From NCBI RefSeq assembly GCF_030811455.1, contig NZ_JAUSQU010000001.1, positions 7,068,001 through 7,132,000 on the forward strand: a stretch of DNA of 64,000 bases, given 5' to 3'. The notes under the pieces were generated by a model. It did not search any database. It was given only the letters and a program-made list of their open reading frames with translations, and was not told the DNA's origin. A program made the translations under genes and the position numbers. The stretch comes from Streptosporangium lutulentum (GTDB lineage: Bacteria > Actinomycetota > Actinomycetes > Streptosporangiales > Streptosporangiaceae). Positions 16,277 through 24,593 of the stretch are shown here, in pieces. Positions within the stretch are counted from its first letter, which is position 1. Each line of letters begins with the position of its first letter.

Positions 16277-16882
16277 ATGGATGTCCGGGAGCTGGACAGG
16301 CGTGCGGTGCTCGCGAGCGTGGACCTGGTCGCCACGGTGGCGATCGAGGACCTCGGACGGTCGACGCCCTGCGACGGCTGGACACTGGCCGACCTGCTCG
16401 CCCACATGACCGTCCAGCATCACGGCTTCGCCGCCGCGGCGGAGGGAGCGGGAGCCGATCTGTCGGTGTGGCGGGTCGAGCCGCTCGGTGACGACGCCGT
16501 CTCCGCCTACGCCGTCGCCGCCGAACGCGTGACGGCGGCGTTCGCGGCGGACGGCGTGCCGGATCGCGAGTTCGCGCTGCCCGAGTTCGGGAAAGGCGCG
16601 ACGTTCCCCGCGTCACAGGCCATCGGTTTCCACCTCATCGACTACCTGGTGCACGGCTGGGACGTCGCCCGGTCACTCGGCGTCGGGTTCACCGTGGAGC
16701 CGGAGCTGGTGGAGGCCGTCTGGCCGATCGCCCTGGCGATCCCGGACGACGAGCGACGCCGCAGACCGGGCTCCGCGTTCCAGCCGGGCCTGGTCGTCCC
16801 CGAGGACGCGACCCGCTTCGACCGGATCCTCGCCATGCTCGGCCGTTCCCCCGCCTGGGGAACCCCTGCCACCGGAGGCTGA
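16277..16882 (+). CDS. TIGR03086-type DinB-like metal-binding protein
   Basis: A 201-residue four-helix DinB-like protein of the mycothiol-dependent maleylpyruvate isomerase N-terminal superfamily. Family marks are 'VATVAIEDLGRSTPCDGW' then 'TLADLLAHMTVQHHGFA', and the second metal His in 'YLVHGWDVARSLG'. Members are thought to use mycothiol with a divalent metal; the substrate is unknown. ATG 16277 follows GAAGGAG at six bases. The original divergent MarR partner is now only a fragment beside it; the intact copy lies 2.2 kb away. Confidence 0.85.
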   Translation: MDVRELDRRAVLASVDLVATVAIEDLGRSTPCDGWTLADLLAHMTVQHHGFAAAAEGAGADLSVWRVEPLGDDAVSAYAVAAERVTAAFAADGVPDREFALPEFGKGATFPASQAIGFHLIDYLVHGWDVARSLGVGFTVEPELVEAVWPIALAIPDDERRRRPGSAFQPGLVVPEDATRFDRILAMLGRSPAWGTPATGG

Positions 16883-16911
16883 GAACCCCTGGCCGGCGGG
16901 CGGGTCGATCT

Positions 16912-17976
16912 TCATGGCCGGAGGCTCCGCGGAGGTCCCAGCAGAGACCAGCTTCGGTCATCCCCCCAGATCGAGGACGAGTCCACGTACGGTCGCAGCA
17001 ATGCGACGAGTTCCGCGTCGCCTCGATCGTTGAGCTCGTCCGAGGCGATCTTTCGCGCCACCCCGGCGAGGAAGTCGGCGACCTGAACCCGCGGATCCAG
17101 GCGTGAGTCGACGAGCCTCAGGCCGGCCAGCCGACCGCTCGGCGAACGGCGGAGATCGGCGGGCCGCGGCCTGCCGAACATCTCCCTGAGCTGCGCGACG
17201 CGCTCCTCCGTCAACCCGTTGTGTTCGTCGTGGACGATCGAGACGAGCTTTCCGCCCTCACCCCAGTGAACGACGGCCTGGACAATGGCCGGAATCAGCG
17301 GGTCCAGCGCCGGAATCGTCTTCGGATTGTCGAGAAGTCCTGCCCGGAAAGAATCGGCGTGAGGCCTGGACCGCCCGAGCAATCCCATGATCTCGTCAAC
17401 CCGGCCCCGCGTGCCGTCGAGACCCATGGCGTCGACCACGCGAAAGAACGAGTCGACAGACGTCCTGGCGCGCATCAGGTCGTTGAACGACTCCAGGAAC
17501 GCGTTCCATCGCTCGCGGCCGAACATGCGCGGACCCTCGCGATACAGGGTGACGGCCATTTCCTCGGACCCCTGGTTCCGGTACGGAGCCAGGCCCGTCG
17601 CGTGAACGACCTCCCCGGCGAGCAGGTCGACGATCTTGCCGACGGCGAAGAACGTCTTGTCGGTCAGATAAACGTGCGCGTTCCCGAGGATCGGCCCCAG
17701 CGGCCCGAGCAGCCAGGTGAGGACCGGCCGATGCTTCTCGCGGAGCAGGTGGTTCGCCTTGTACTCCATCGCCGGAGATCTTATTCTGTCCCGTATTTCC
17801 CGGACGCACTCCGCCGCCGATTCGGCACTGAGCAGAACTCCGGCGTGCGCGAAGACATCGGTGTTTCCACCGATGAGCTTCTCCCCTTCCGAACCGGACT
17901 CGTCGCAGGCGATCTCAACGAATCGACCGGCCGACGAAAACCCTGATCGCACGGAAACCTGACGGTCCCCCGTCAC
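16912..17976 (-). CDS. DUF3800-like putative nuclease-fold protein
   Basis: A 354-residue soluble protein. The N-terminal 'FVEIACDESGSEGEKLIGG' resembles the DESG motif that opens DUF3800 domains, and the C-terminal 'DPRVQVADFLAGVARKI' resembles their closing Asp motif; both residues would lie at the active site of an RNase H-like fold. The middle is family-specific. GTG 17976 follows GAGGGAA at seven bases. It is unlinked to a recognisable operon. DUF3800 proteins often occur in defence or mobile regions; a role here is not shown. Confidence 0.55.
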   Translation of the reverse strand: MTGDRQVSVRSGFSSAGRFVEIACDESGSEGEKLIGGNTDVFAHAGVLLSAESAAECVREIRDRIRSPAMEYKANHLLREKHRPVLTWLLGPLGPILGNAHVYLTDKTFFAVGKIVDLLAGEVVHATGLAPYRNQGSEEMAVTLYREGPRMFGRERWNAFLESFNDLMRARTSVDSFFRVVDAMGLDGTRGRVDEIMGLLGRSRPHADSFRAGLLDNPKTIPALDPLIPAIVQAVVHWGEGGKLVSIVHDEHNGLTEERVAQLREMFGRPRPADLRRSPSGRLAGLRLVDSRLDPRVQVADFLAGVARKIASDELNDRGDAELVALLRPYVDSSSIWGDDRSWSLLGPPRSLRP

Positions 17977-18430
17977 CGCCCGGTTCCCTCATGGACGAGA
18001 TGTCTCCCAACAAGCGCGTCACCTCGATACCCCCGCAACGAATTTCGCCCCACTCGTATCGATGAACGATGAGCCGGAAAAGGCGCACGAATCAATACGG
18101 CCAGGAATTCCGGGCCGGTCGGCTTTTCCCTCACCCCGGCGAGAATCCCGAATCCCTCATATCGCACAGCAAACCCCTACGATAAATTCACCCGAACTCT
18201 ACCAACGAATTCATATTTCCGATAATGGATTTTTGGTTGGGGCGGCCGTCGATCCGGGACCCGCCGCGAGCGACTCCACGACCGCGACGGCACGGGTCTT
18301 CCACCAGCCTGACCGCCGCGCCCCCTCGGCATCACTCCCACCCGCCCAGTAGACCGAGATGCAAACTAGATTGCATTCCTAACTAGCTTGCTTTACCTTC
18401 TAGGTAGCACAGCACCTAAGGAGACCCCCG
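17977..18430. other. 454-bp intergenic region with promoter-like repeats
   Basis: No convincing gene is present. The stretch around 18175-18240 is AT-rich. At 18364-18374 and 18381-18391 the sequences AACTAGATTGC and AACTAGCTTGC form a direct repeat 17 bp apart, 40-60 bases before the CPBP gene, and are candidate sites for the PadR protein encoded in the same operon. A 64-codon minus-strand frame at 17973-18167 has no family likeness and was left out. Confidence 0.5.
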
Positions 18431-19153
18431 ATGTCGTTCACCTCCCTGACGCTTCTCATGACGGCCGTCCTCGTCGGATATCTGGCCCTTGTCAGCCCCC
18501 TGATCGGCAAGCGCAGCTACGACAGGCTGGCCCGCTCCCGCGACCAGGACCCCACGCTCTATCGCCGGACGAACGTGCTCTGGGGCGCCGAGTTGTGGAC
18601 ACTGGCCGCCGTGGCGCTTCTCATCGTCGTGGTGGAGCCGAGTCTCGACACCGCGGACATCGGCCTGGTGATCAAGGAGCCGCTGAGTGACACCCTCGGG
18701 ACGGTCGTCGGCTTCCTGTGCGCCGCCGCGGTCGGCACGTTCGTCATCTCGCGGCTGGCGGCCAAGGGCAAGCCCGTCCCCGGGCAGCAGACCATCTCAC
18801 ACCTGTTGCCGCGCACCTCTGCCGAACGCTGGTACGCGGCGGGCCTGTCGGTGACCGCCGGCATCACCGAGGAGATCGTCTACCGAGGACTGCTCATCGC
18901 GGTCGGCACGGGCGCGCTCGGTCTGAGCACGGAAATGGCCGCCTTCCTCGCACTGGTGGTGTTCGTCGCGGGCCACCTCTACCAGGGCTGGCACGGCATG
19001 CTCCTGGTCACCCTGATCGGCTTCAGCCTGACCATGCTCTATCTGAGGACGGGCAGCCTGCTCCTGCCGATCCTGCTGCACGTCCTGATCGACCTTCGCG
19101 GCCTGCTGCTCACCCCGCAGCCGCGACGTGAGCCGGTCGGGCAGGCAGCCTAG
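18431..19153 (+). CDS. CPBP-family intramembrane metalloprotease
   Basis: A 240-residue polytopic membrane protein with five or six hydrophobic helices. The CPBP/Abi motifs are present: EE in 'AGITEEIVYRGLLI', the Arg two residues on, His in 'VVFVAGHLYQGWHGM', and a final His in 'LPILLHVLIDLRG'. Relatives cleave CaaX prenyl proteins or act in bacteriocin self-immunity. ATG 18431 follows AAGGAG. It heads an operon with a PadR regulator (15 bp gap) and a HAAS-domain protein. Confidence 0.88.
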   Translation: MSFTSLTLLMTAVLVGYLALVSPLIGKRSYDRLARSRDQDPTLYRRTNVLWGAELWTLAAVALLIVVVEPSLDTADIGLVIKEPLSDTLGTVVGFLCAAAVGTFVISRLAAKGKPVPGQQTISHLLPRTSAERWYAAGLSVTAGITEEIVYRGLLIAVGTGALGLSTEMAAFLALVVFVAGHLYQGWHGMLLVTLIGFSLTMLYLRTGSLLLPILLHVLIDLRGLLLTPQPRREPVGQAA

Positions 19154-19167
19154 GTAGGATCGCCACC

Positions 19168-19545
19168 ATGACGAGCGACCGCCGTGCGAGCTGGCTGAAA
19201 GGCGTGCTCGACCTTATGGTTCTCGCCAGCCTGACGACCGGCGAGAACTACGGCTACGAGATCGTCAAAGACCTCGCCGAATCGGGCCTCGGCCAGATCA
19301 AGGGCGGCACCCTCTACCCGGTGCTCAACCGGCTGGAGGAGGCGGGACTGGTCTCCGCGGAGTTCCGGGCGACCGAGCGCGGGCCCGGCCGCCGCTACTA
19401 CCAGCTCACCGACCTCGGTAGGCAGACACTCGCCGAGCAGGGCGGGCTCTGGCTGACCTTCGACGAGTCGGTGCGCACCGCACTGCTCAAGAGCGGCGTC
19501 AAGCCTCATCATCCCTCCGGCCCAGACGACGAGGAGCTCCGATGA
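19168..19545 (+). CDS. PadR-family transcriptional regulator
   Basis: A 125-residue winged-helix protein: 'KGVLDLMVLASLTTGENYGY' start, recognition helix near 'IKGGTLYPVLNRLEEAGLV', and wing 'RGPGRRYYQLTDLGRQTLAE'. Stop overlaps the next start (ATGA at 19542-19545), so it is translationally coupled to the HAAS-domain gene. PadR/HAAS pairs are a common arrangement in which the regulator controls its own membrane-protein operon. The repeats at 18364-18391 are its probable target. Confidence 0.9.
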   Translation: MTSDRRASWLKGVLDLMVLASLTTGENYGYEIVKDLAESGLGQIKGGTLYPVLNRLEEAGLVSAEFRATERGPGRRYYQLTDLGRQTLAEQGGLWLTFDESVRTALLKSGVKPHHPSGPDDEELR

Positions 19546-20282
19546 GCGGCGATTCCGTGGAGACCGCCGACACCTACTTCGGCGAACTCGCCGTGCTTCT
19601 GTCCGAGGCGGGCATGCCGGCGGACCGGGTCGGCGCCACGCTGGACGAGCTCGCCGGATACCTCGCCGAAAGCGGCGACGACCCCGAGGAGGAGTTCGGC
19701 CCGGCGTCCGAACTGGCCAGGGAGCTGACCGTCGCCTCGGCCCCGCCCGCCGAACCCGCCGCGAACGCCCACACCTGGCACTGGACCGCCGACCTGTTCC
19801 AGGACGTCAAGATGCTCAACGAGTACGGCGCGCAGGGCTGGGAGGTCGACAGGGTCGACGTGAAGGGCCTGTTCATCAGCGTCCGCGACCCCGAGCACCC
19901 GCAGCAGTGGGAGTACCGCAGAGAGCTGATCGCGCCCGGCCGCCGCGAGAGCGTGCTCGACCGGCTCGCCCCCGATGGCTGGGAGCCGTGCGGCAGGTGG
20001 ATGCGCTTCGAATACTTCAAGCGCCCCAAAGCCGCCAGCCTGGGGCCCGCCGCGGAGCTGACCGCCCCGCCGCAGGCTCCCGGTCGCGGCATCTTCCTCA
20101 GTCCCTGGTTCTACGCCCTCGTCATCGTGCTGATCCTGGCGGTGGTGACGGCGCTGCTGCGGATCGAAGAGCCGAGCGACGGCCGGGGCACCGTCCTGGG
20201 CCTGCTCGTCGGGGCGGCCGTGGGCACGCTGGGCGTGGTGATCGTGGTCTGGTCGGCTGCCCGGCGCGACAAGAGGCGCTGA
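19542..20282 (+). CDS. HAAS-domain membrane protein, PadR partner
   Basis: A 246-residue protein. The N-terminus ('YFGELAVLLSEAGMPADRVG' and 'LDELAGYLAESGDDPEEEFG') is a HAAS/DUF1700-like helical signalling domain. The middle ('MLNEYGAQGWEVDRVDVKG', 'QQWEYRREL', 'FEYFKRP') resembles DUF2812 duplicates. Two transmembrane helices end the protein (about residues 188-205 and 218-238), with a basic cytosolic tail RRDKRR. Coupled to padR by ATGA. Function unknown; the pairing suggests membrane signal relay. Confidence 0.7.
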   Translation: MSGDSVETADTYFGELAVLLSEAGMPADRVGATLDELAGYLAESGDDPEEEFGPASELARELTVASAPPAEPAANAHTWHWTADLFQDVKMLNEYGAQGWEVDRVDVKGLFISVRDPEHPQQWEYRRELIAPGRRESVLDRLAPDGWEPCGRWMRFEYFKRPKAASLGPAAELTAPPQAPGRGIFLSPWFYALVIVLILAVVTALLRIEEPSDGRGTVLGLLVGAAVGTLGVVIVVWSAARRDKRR

Positions 20283-20448
20283 GCCCGGCGGTTCTCCGGG
20301 CCGGGGCGCATCGACGAGAGATCCCTCGGTCTTCTCCTCCATTTGACGGCTCACGCCCATTCGAACCGTGCGATGGACAATCCTCATGGCCGAATCTGCA
20401 AGGTATGTGTCCTTGCGGCCATAACGTCGAAGGTTCGACCATGGTGGC

Positions 20449-21417
20449 ATGTCACAACGCGTGGTCATGGTGCTTTTCGACGGCTTCCAGCTGCTCGATC
20501 TCGCGGGCCCTGCCGATGTCTTCTCCTCCGCCGGGCTGCTGAGTCCGGCCGCCGGCTACCAGGTGGAGACCACGGCTCTCCGCGAGGGAGCCGTGCGCTC
20601 CTCGTCCGGCGTCACGGTGGTCGTCGAGACGCCGCTGCGGGAAGTGAAAGGGCCGATCGACACGCTGCTGGTCGTCGGTGGTCTCCCCACCCACATGGAT
20701 ATCGCCGACACCGCGGCACTGACCCCGGAGGTCCGCCGGCTCGCCGGGGAGTCGGCCCGTGTCGGATCCATCTGCTCGGGCACGTTGCTGCTGGCCGAGG
20801 CGGGCCTGCTGAAGGGGCGAAAGGTCACCACCCACTGGGCGGTGGGGAACATGCTCGCCCGCGAGTATCCCGACGTACGAGTGGACGCCGACCGCATCTA
20901 CGTGCGCGACGGCAACGTGTGGACCTCGGCGGGAGTCACCTCGGGAATCGATCTCGCCCTCGCCCTCGTCGCCCACGACCACGGGCACGAGCTGGCCAGG
21001 GACATCTCTCGCTGGCTGGTCGTATACCTGCAGCGACCGGGCGGACAGAGCCAGTTCAGCACGCCGCTGAGCGTACGGACACCAAAGCGCGAACCTCTGC
21101 GCGACCTGCAGACCTGGATCGAGGAGAACCTCGACGACGACCTGTCGGTGGAGGTCCTCGCGGGACGCGTGAACATGAGCGTCCGCCACTTCTCACGCGT
21201 GTTCAGGACCGAGGTCGGTGTGCCGCCCGCGCGGTACGTGGAGCACGCGCGGACGGCGGCGGCCAAGCGGCTGCTGGAGAGCGCCGACGAGCCGCTCGAC
21301 CGGATCGCCGTCCGGGTCGGGCTCGGAACACCGGAAACCCTCTATCGCGTCTTCCGGCGGCACCTCACGATCTCGCCGGGAGAGTACCGGCGCCGATTCC
21401 ACACCAAGGAGAGCTGA
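20449..21417 (+). CDS. GlxA-type regulator (DJ-1/PfpI domain plus AraC HTH)
   Basis: A 322-residue protein with an N-terminal DJ-1/PfpI-like sensing domain ('VVMVLFDGFQLLDLAGPADV', nucleophile-elbow position 'VGSICSGTLLLAEAGLL', 'ATTHWAV'-like 'VTTHWAVGN') and a C-terminal AraC double helix-turn-helix ('LSVEVLAGRVNMSVRHFSRV', 'RIAVRVGLGTPETLYRVFRR'). It is followed one base later by a DJ-1-family enzyme gene and probably activates it. ATG 20449; no strong Shine-Dalgarno. Confidence 0.88.
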   Translation: MSQRVVMVLFDGFQLLDLAGPADVFSSAGLLSPAAGYQVETTALREGAVRSSSGVTVVVETPLREVKGPIDTLLVVGGLPTHMDIADTAALTPEVRRLAGESARVGSICSGTLLLAEAGLLKGRKVTTHWAVGNMLAREYPDVRVDADRIYVRDGNVWTSAGVTSGIDLALALVAHDHGHELARDISRWLVVYLQRPGGQSQFSTPLSVRTPKREPLRDLQTWIEENLDDDLSVEVLAGRVNMSVRHFSRVFRTEVGVPPARYVEHARTAAAKRLLESADEPLDRIAVRVGLGTPETLYRVFRRHLTISPGEYRRRFHTKES

Positions 21418-21418
21418 T

Positions 21419-22042
21419 ATGCACATCGCCATCCCCCTGTACGCGGGCTATGACGCCGCGGACGCCCTGGGCCCGTACTTCGTGCTCCGCAACATCCCCG
21501 GCGCGACGGTCACCTTCGTGGCCGAGCGGCCGGGCGTCGTCGCCGACGGGGAGGTCACCCTGACCGCCACCGCCTCCTTCGCCGACCTGCCCGCGCCCGA
21601 CGTCCTGGTGGTGCCGGGCACCAAGGACGTGAAGCGGAGCATGGCCGACCCGGAGTTGATCGACTATGTGAAGACGGCACACTCCACCACCACCTGGACC
21701 ACCTCGGTATGCGTGGGCTCGCTCACGCTCGGCGCGGCAGGTCTCCTGGAAGGAGTCAGAGCGGCCACCCACTGGGTGGCCTACGACCTGCTCGCGGAGT
21801 TCGGCGCCCAGCCGGTCCATGAGCGTTTTGTCAAGGACGGAAAGATCATCACTTCGGGTGGCGTGCTGGCCGGTGTCGACATGGCGCTCTACCTCGCGTC
21901 CTTGCTGGCGGGCGAGGACATGGCCAGGGCGATCCAGCTCGGGCTGGAATACGCGCCGCAGCCGCCGTTCGACGCCGGAACGCCGGAGACCGCGCCCGCG
22001 GAGATCACCGAGCTGGTGCGCGCCTTTCTGAGAGGGGCCTGA
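21419..22042 (+). CDS. DJ-1/PfpI-family protein, isonitrile hydratase-like
   Basis: A 207-residue enzyme of the DJ-1 superfamily. The reactive Cys lies in 'TTSVCVGSLTLGAAGLLEG', followed by 'ATHWVAYDLLAEFGAQPVHE' and 'IITSGGVLAGVDMALYLASL', the pattern of isonitrile hydratases (InhA), which convert isonitriles to N-formamides. The substrate here is not proven. ATG 21419 overlaps the preceding stop area (TGATATG) after AAGGAGAG, so it forms an operon with the GlxA-type regulator. Confidence 0.8.
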   Translation: MHIAIPLYAGYDAADALGPYFVLRNIPGATVTFVAERPGVVADGEVTLTATASFADLPAPDVLVVPGTKDVKRSMADPELIDYVKTAHSTTTWTTSVCVGSLTLGAAGLLEGVRAATHWVAYDLLAEFGAQPVHERFVKDGKIITSGGVLAGVDMALYLASLLAGEDMARAIQLGLEYAPQPPFDAGTPETAPAEITELVRAFLRGA

Positions 22043-22257
22043 CACCCACCCCTGAACGGCTCGCGTCGTCGACCGCGACGTCCCGCGCCTCGCGCCCGAA
22101 CGCGGTGTGAGCGGCCGGCGGAACGCCCCGGGACCGGCCGAGCACGAGCGGGGGCCCGGGAGGTCGACCGCGGAGACCGCGGACCGCCGCCGAAACACGT
22201 GGGGAGCCCCCTCACGACCAGCGACCTAAAAGTCGGAATTAGGATATTTTCTCCCGC

Positions 22258-22674
22258 ATGACCCCTTCTGCGATCTCCAGCGGGCTCCACACGGTCGCGA
22301 TCTCCTTCCTCGTCCTCTACGCGGCGTGGATGATCATTGCGAACCTGCCCAGCAGGAGCCGGGCCAGAACGTCGATCACGGACACGGACCGCGAAGGCGT
22401 GGTCGTGTACTGGCGGCCCGGATGCAAGTACTGCATGCGGTTGCGCATGCGTCTGCGCTTCACCCGGTTGCGGTACATCGAGGTGAACATCCGGCGAGAC
22501 GATGAGGCGGCGGCGTTCGTCCGCTCGGTCGCGGACGGGAACGAGACCGTACCGACCGTGACCGTGGCCGGGAAGGCGATGGTGAACCCGTCGAAGCGTC
22601 GACTGCTGGAAGCGGTCGAAACACATGCCCCGCACCTACTGCCCACGGCAGGGGAGCCGACGGACCGTGGATGA
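22258..22674 (+). CDS. Membrane-anchored glutaredoxin/mycoredoxin-like protein
   Basis: A 138-residue protein with an N-terminal transmembrane helix (residues 8-30, 'TVAISFLVLYAAWMIIANL') and a glutaredoxin fold with active site C56-K-Y-C59 in 'VVYWRPGCKYCMRLRMRL', cis-Pro in 'ETVPTVTVAGKAMVNPS'. The charge pattern places the thioredoxin fold in the cytosol. In a mycothiol-using actinomycete this would be a mycoredoxin-type reductase of mixed disulfides. An AT-rich promoter-like stretch lies just upstream (22225-22250). Confidence 0.82.
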   Translation: MTPSAISSGLHTVAISFLVLYAAWMIIANLPSRSRARTSITDTDREGVVVYWRPGCKYCMRLRMRLRFTRLRYIEVNIRRDDEAAAFVRSVADGNETVPTVTVAGKAMVNPSKRRLLEAVETHAPHLLPTAGEPTDRG

Positions 22675-22948
22675 CCAGGCGGACGACCGCCGGTCCCGGA
22701 TGGTGGTCGTGATGACGAAGACCCCCGCGACGGGCCGATGCCACCGGATCGTCATGGCCGCGTCCGCAGGACGTTCACCGTCCACAACGATGGAGAACCG
22801 CCGCGCTTACCGCTCCGGGTTCGTCAGGCCCGTCGGGCAGGACACCCGGACGGTTCACCCAGCTTGACGTCGGTGCCGCCGAGACCGCGGCGCCATGGAG
22901 CACCCTTGCGCCGCGGTGTGCGGGACCGCGGTGGAGATCGGCGCGACC

Positions 22949-23587
22949 CTATGCGGTGCCGCCGTACCACTGCCACTCCGTACGCCGGGGCATCCCGGGG
23001 AGCGAGATGCGGCCCGTACACCACAGCAGAGTGGCGGACGGACCATGCCCCGGTGGGGCGTCCGGGAAGAGGCGGGCGAGGGCGGCGGTGCTGGGCTCAC
23101 CGGGCGGTGTCCAGGGCAGGCCGAGAGTGCGGGTGATGTCGTAGGTGTGAACGGCCAGTTCGACGACGCCCATCGCGGCGAAGCCCGCAGCGTCGGAGTG
23201 ACCCCAGGGATGCCATGCCCGCACGTCCGCGGCCGTGTCCCGGACCGTGGCGCTGAGCATGGACGCGGCGATGCCGAGCCCCTCCAAGCATGCGGGAACG
23301 GAGGCATGGGGGTCGAGGGAGGCGAAGAGGGTGATGTAACGGTCACGGGGGCGGGCGATGAGCAGACCGGTGTAGCCGATCAGCCCGAGAGCCAGGTGGT
23401 CGAGGGTCTGGCGGCAGGTCCAGTCGAGACCGCCGGCCCGGCGTGACCAGTCCTGATCGGCTCCCTGGAGGAGAACGGCCAGGCACTCGCCGGCGACGGC
23501 CGACACCAGGCCCGGCCATGACACGGCGGTGGCGGGAGACACGGGGCCAGGCGGGGAGGGCAGGACGGTCTCCGGCACCGCGCTCAT
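22949..23587 (-). CDS. DinB-like / mycothiol-type metal-binding protein
   Basis: A 212-residue protein of the DinB-like maleylpyruvate isomerase N-terminal superfamily. Metal-site candidates are His in 'DWTCRQTLDHLALGLIGYTG' and His in 'VVELAVHTYDITRTLGL'. Its start overlaps the stop of the imine-reductase-like gene (ATGA at 23584-23587), so both are one transcript and probably one pathway. Substrate unknown. Confidence 0.75.
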   Translation of the reverse strand: MSAVPETVLPSPPGPVSPATAVSWPGLVSAVAGECLAVLLQGADQDWSRRAGGLDWTCRQTLDHLALGLIGYTGLLIARPRDRYITLFASLDPHASVPACLEGLGIAASMLSATVRDTAADVRAWHPWGHSDAAGFAAMGVVELAVHTYDITRTLGLPWTPPGEPSTAALARLFPDAPPGHGPSATLLWCTGRISLPGMPRRTEWQWYGGTA

Positions 23588-24468
23588 CGGCCGCCCCCCG
23601 GGTTCCGCATGACCTCGATCACGCTCGCGTAGCTGTCGGAACCGTGACCCGCCGCCCTGGCCCGCTCCATGATGTGCTTCAACAGCTCGGGCAACGCGTT
23701 GTCGACGCCCCGCGCCGCCGCGGCGTGGACGAGGTGGTCGACGGCGGCGATCTGCACGTCGACGGTGGCGTCGTCACCTGGATAGAGGCCGGCGTCCACC
23801 TGAGGCGCGTACGCGGTCATGAAACCGGCCACGGTGGTCAGCCAGCGGACCGCGAAGGGGGTGAAGGCCGTGGCTTCCGTCTTCTCCGCTCCGACCAGTG
23901 CCGTGCCGTGCAGCCAACCGGTCAGGGCGGACCACATCAGGCCGAGCAGCGCGGCGTCGTAGAGGGACGCCAGGCCCGGGTCGGCGCCCAGGTGCAGGGG
24001 GTCGCCCAACGCGGCCAGGGTGGGGCGGTGGACGTCGAAGACTTCGGGTGAACCGCTGTAGAGGAACATCATCTCCGGTCTGCCGACACCCGGGGGAGTC
24101 GTCATGACGGCGCCGTCGAGATAGCCGGCGCCGAACGAGCGGGCCCACGCGGCGGTCTCCCGGGCCTGCTCCGGGGAGCCGGAGGTGAGGTTGACCAAGG
24201 TCCTGCCTTCGAGGGAGCCGCCGACGGGCTCCAGGACGCCGTGCAGCGCCTCGTAGTCCAGCACGCACGCGACGATGAGCGGACTCGCCGTGACCGCCTC
24301 CCCGGGGTCGGCTGCGGGACGGGCTCCCCGAGCGGCCAGCGCCTCGGCCCTGTGCGCCGTACGGTTCCACACGGTGGTCGGGTGACCGCGGTCCAGCAGT
24401 GCGGTGGCCAGCGCCGAGCCCATCGAACCCAGCCCGATGACGGTCACGGCCGGATGGTCAAATGTCAT
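23584..24468 (-). CDS. NAD(P)-dependent imine reductase-like oxidoreductase
   Basis: A 294-residue beta-hydroxyacid-dehydrogenase-type protein. The Rossmann site 'VIGLGSMGSALATALLDRGH' and 'TVWNRT' bind NADP. 'GYLDGAVMTTPPGVGRPEMM' and 'DAALLGLMWSALTGWLHGTA' match the imine reductase branch rather than 3-hydroxyisobutyrate dehydrogenases. It would reduce C=N or C=O bonds. ATG 24468 follows AAGGAGATGTA. Coupled to the DinB-type gene; divergent from a GlxA-type regulator 125 bp away, its likely activator. Confidence 0.82.
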   Translation of the reverse strand: MTFDHPAVTVIGLGSMGSALATALLDRGHPTTVWNRTAHRAEALAARGARPAADPGEAVTASPLIVACVLDYEALHGVLEPVGGSLEGRTLVNLTSGSPEQARETAAWARSFGAGYLDGAVMTTPPGVGRPEMMFLYSGSPEVFDVHRPTLAALGDPLHLGADPGLASLYDAALLGLMWSALTGWLHGTALVGAEKTEATAFTPFAVRWLTTVAGFMTAYAPQVDAGLYPGDDATVDVQIAAVDHLVHAAAARGVDNALPELLKHIMERARAAGHGSDSYASVIEVMRNPGGGR

Positions 24469-24593
24469 TACATCTCCTTGTCTGTCCGCCCATGGCGGTC
24501 GATCACGCGGAGACCACGTTCTCAACGGGCCGCGGCCCGCGACAGTGACGGGGATGACGGGTGTCACCAAATTCCTGCCATAGGCTGCGGGTC

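Larger units (their letters stand above)
16041..16372. repeat. 332-bp duplicated segment, copy 2
   Basis: Gap-free counterpart of 13899-14230. Copy 2 keeps the whole DinB gene but only the first 157 bases of the MarR gene. The layout (full left gene, repeat, SDR/XRE insert, repeat, full right gene) is that of a single-crossover insertion at this locus. Confidence 0.9.

Noticed and set aside
17973-18167. 64-codon minus-strand frame upstream of the DUF3800-like gene
   Set aside because: No Shine-Dalgarno and no recognisable composition or motif.
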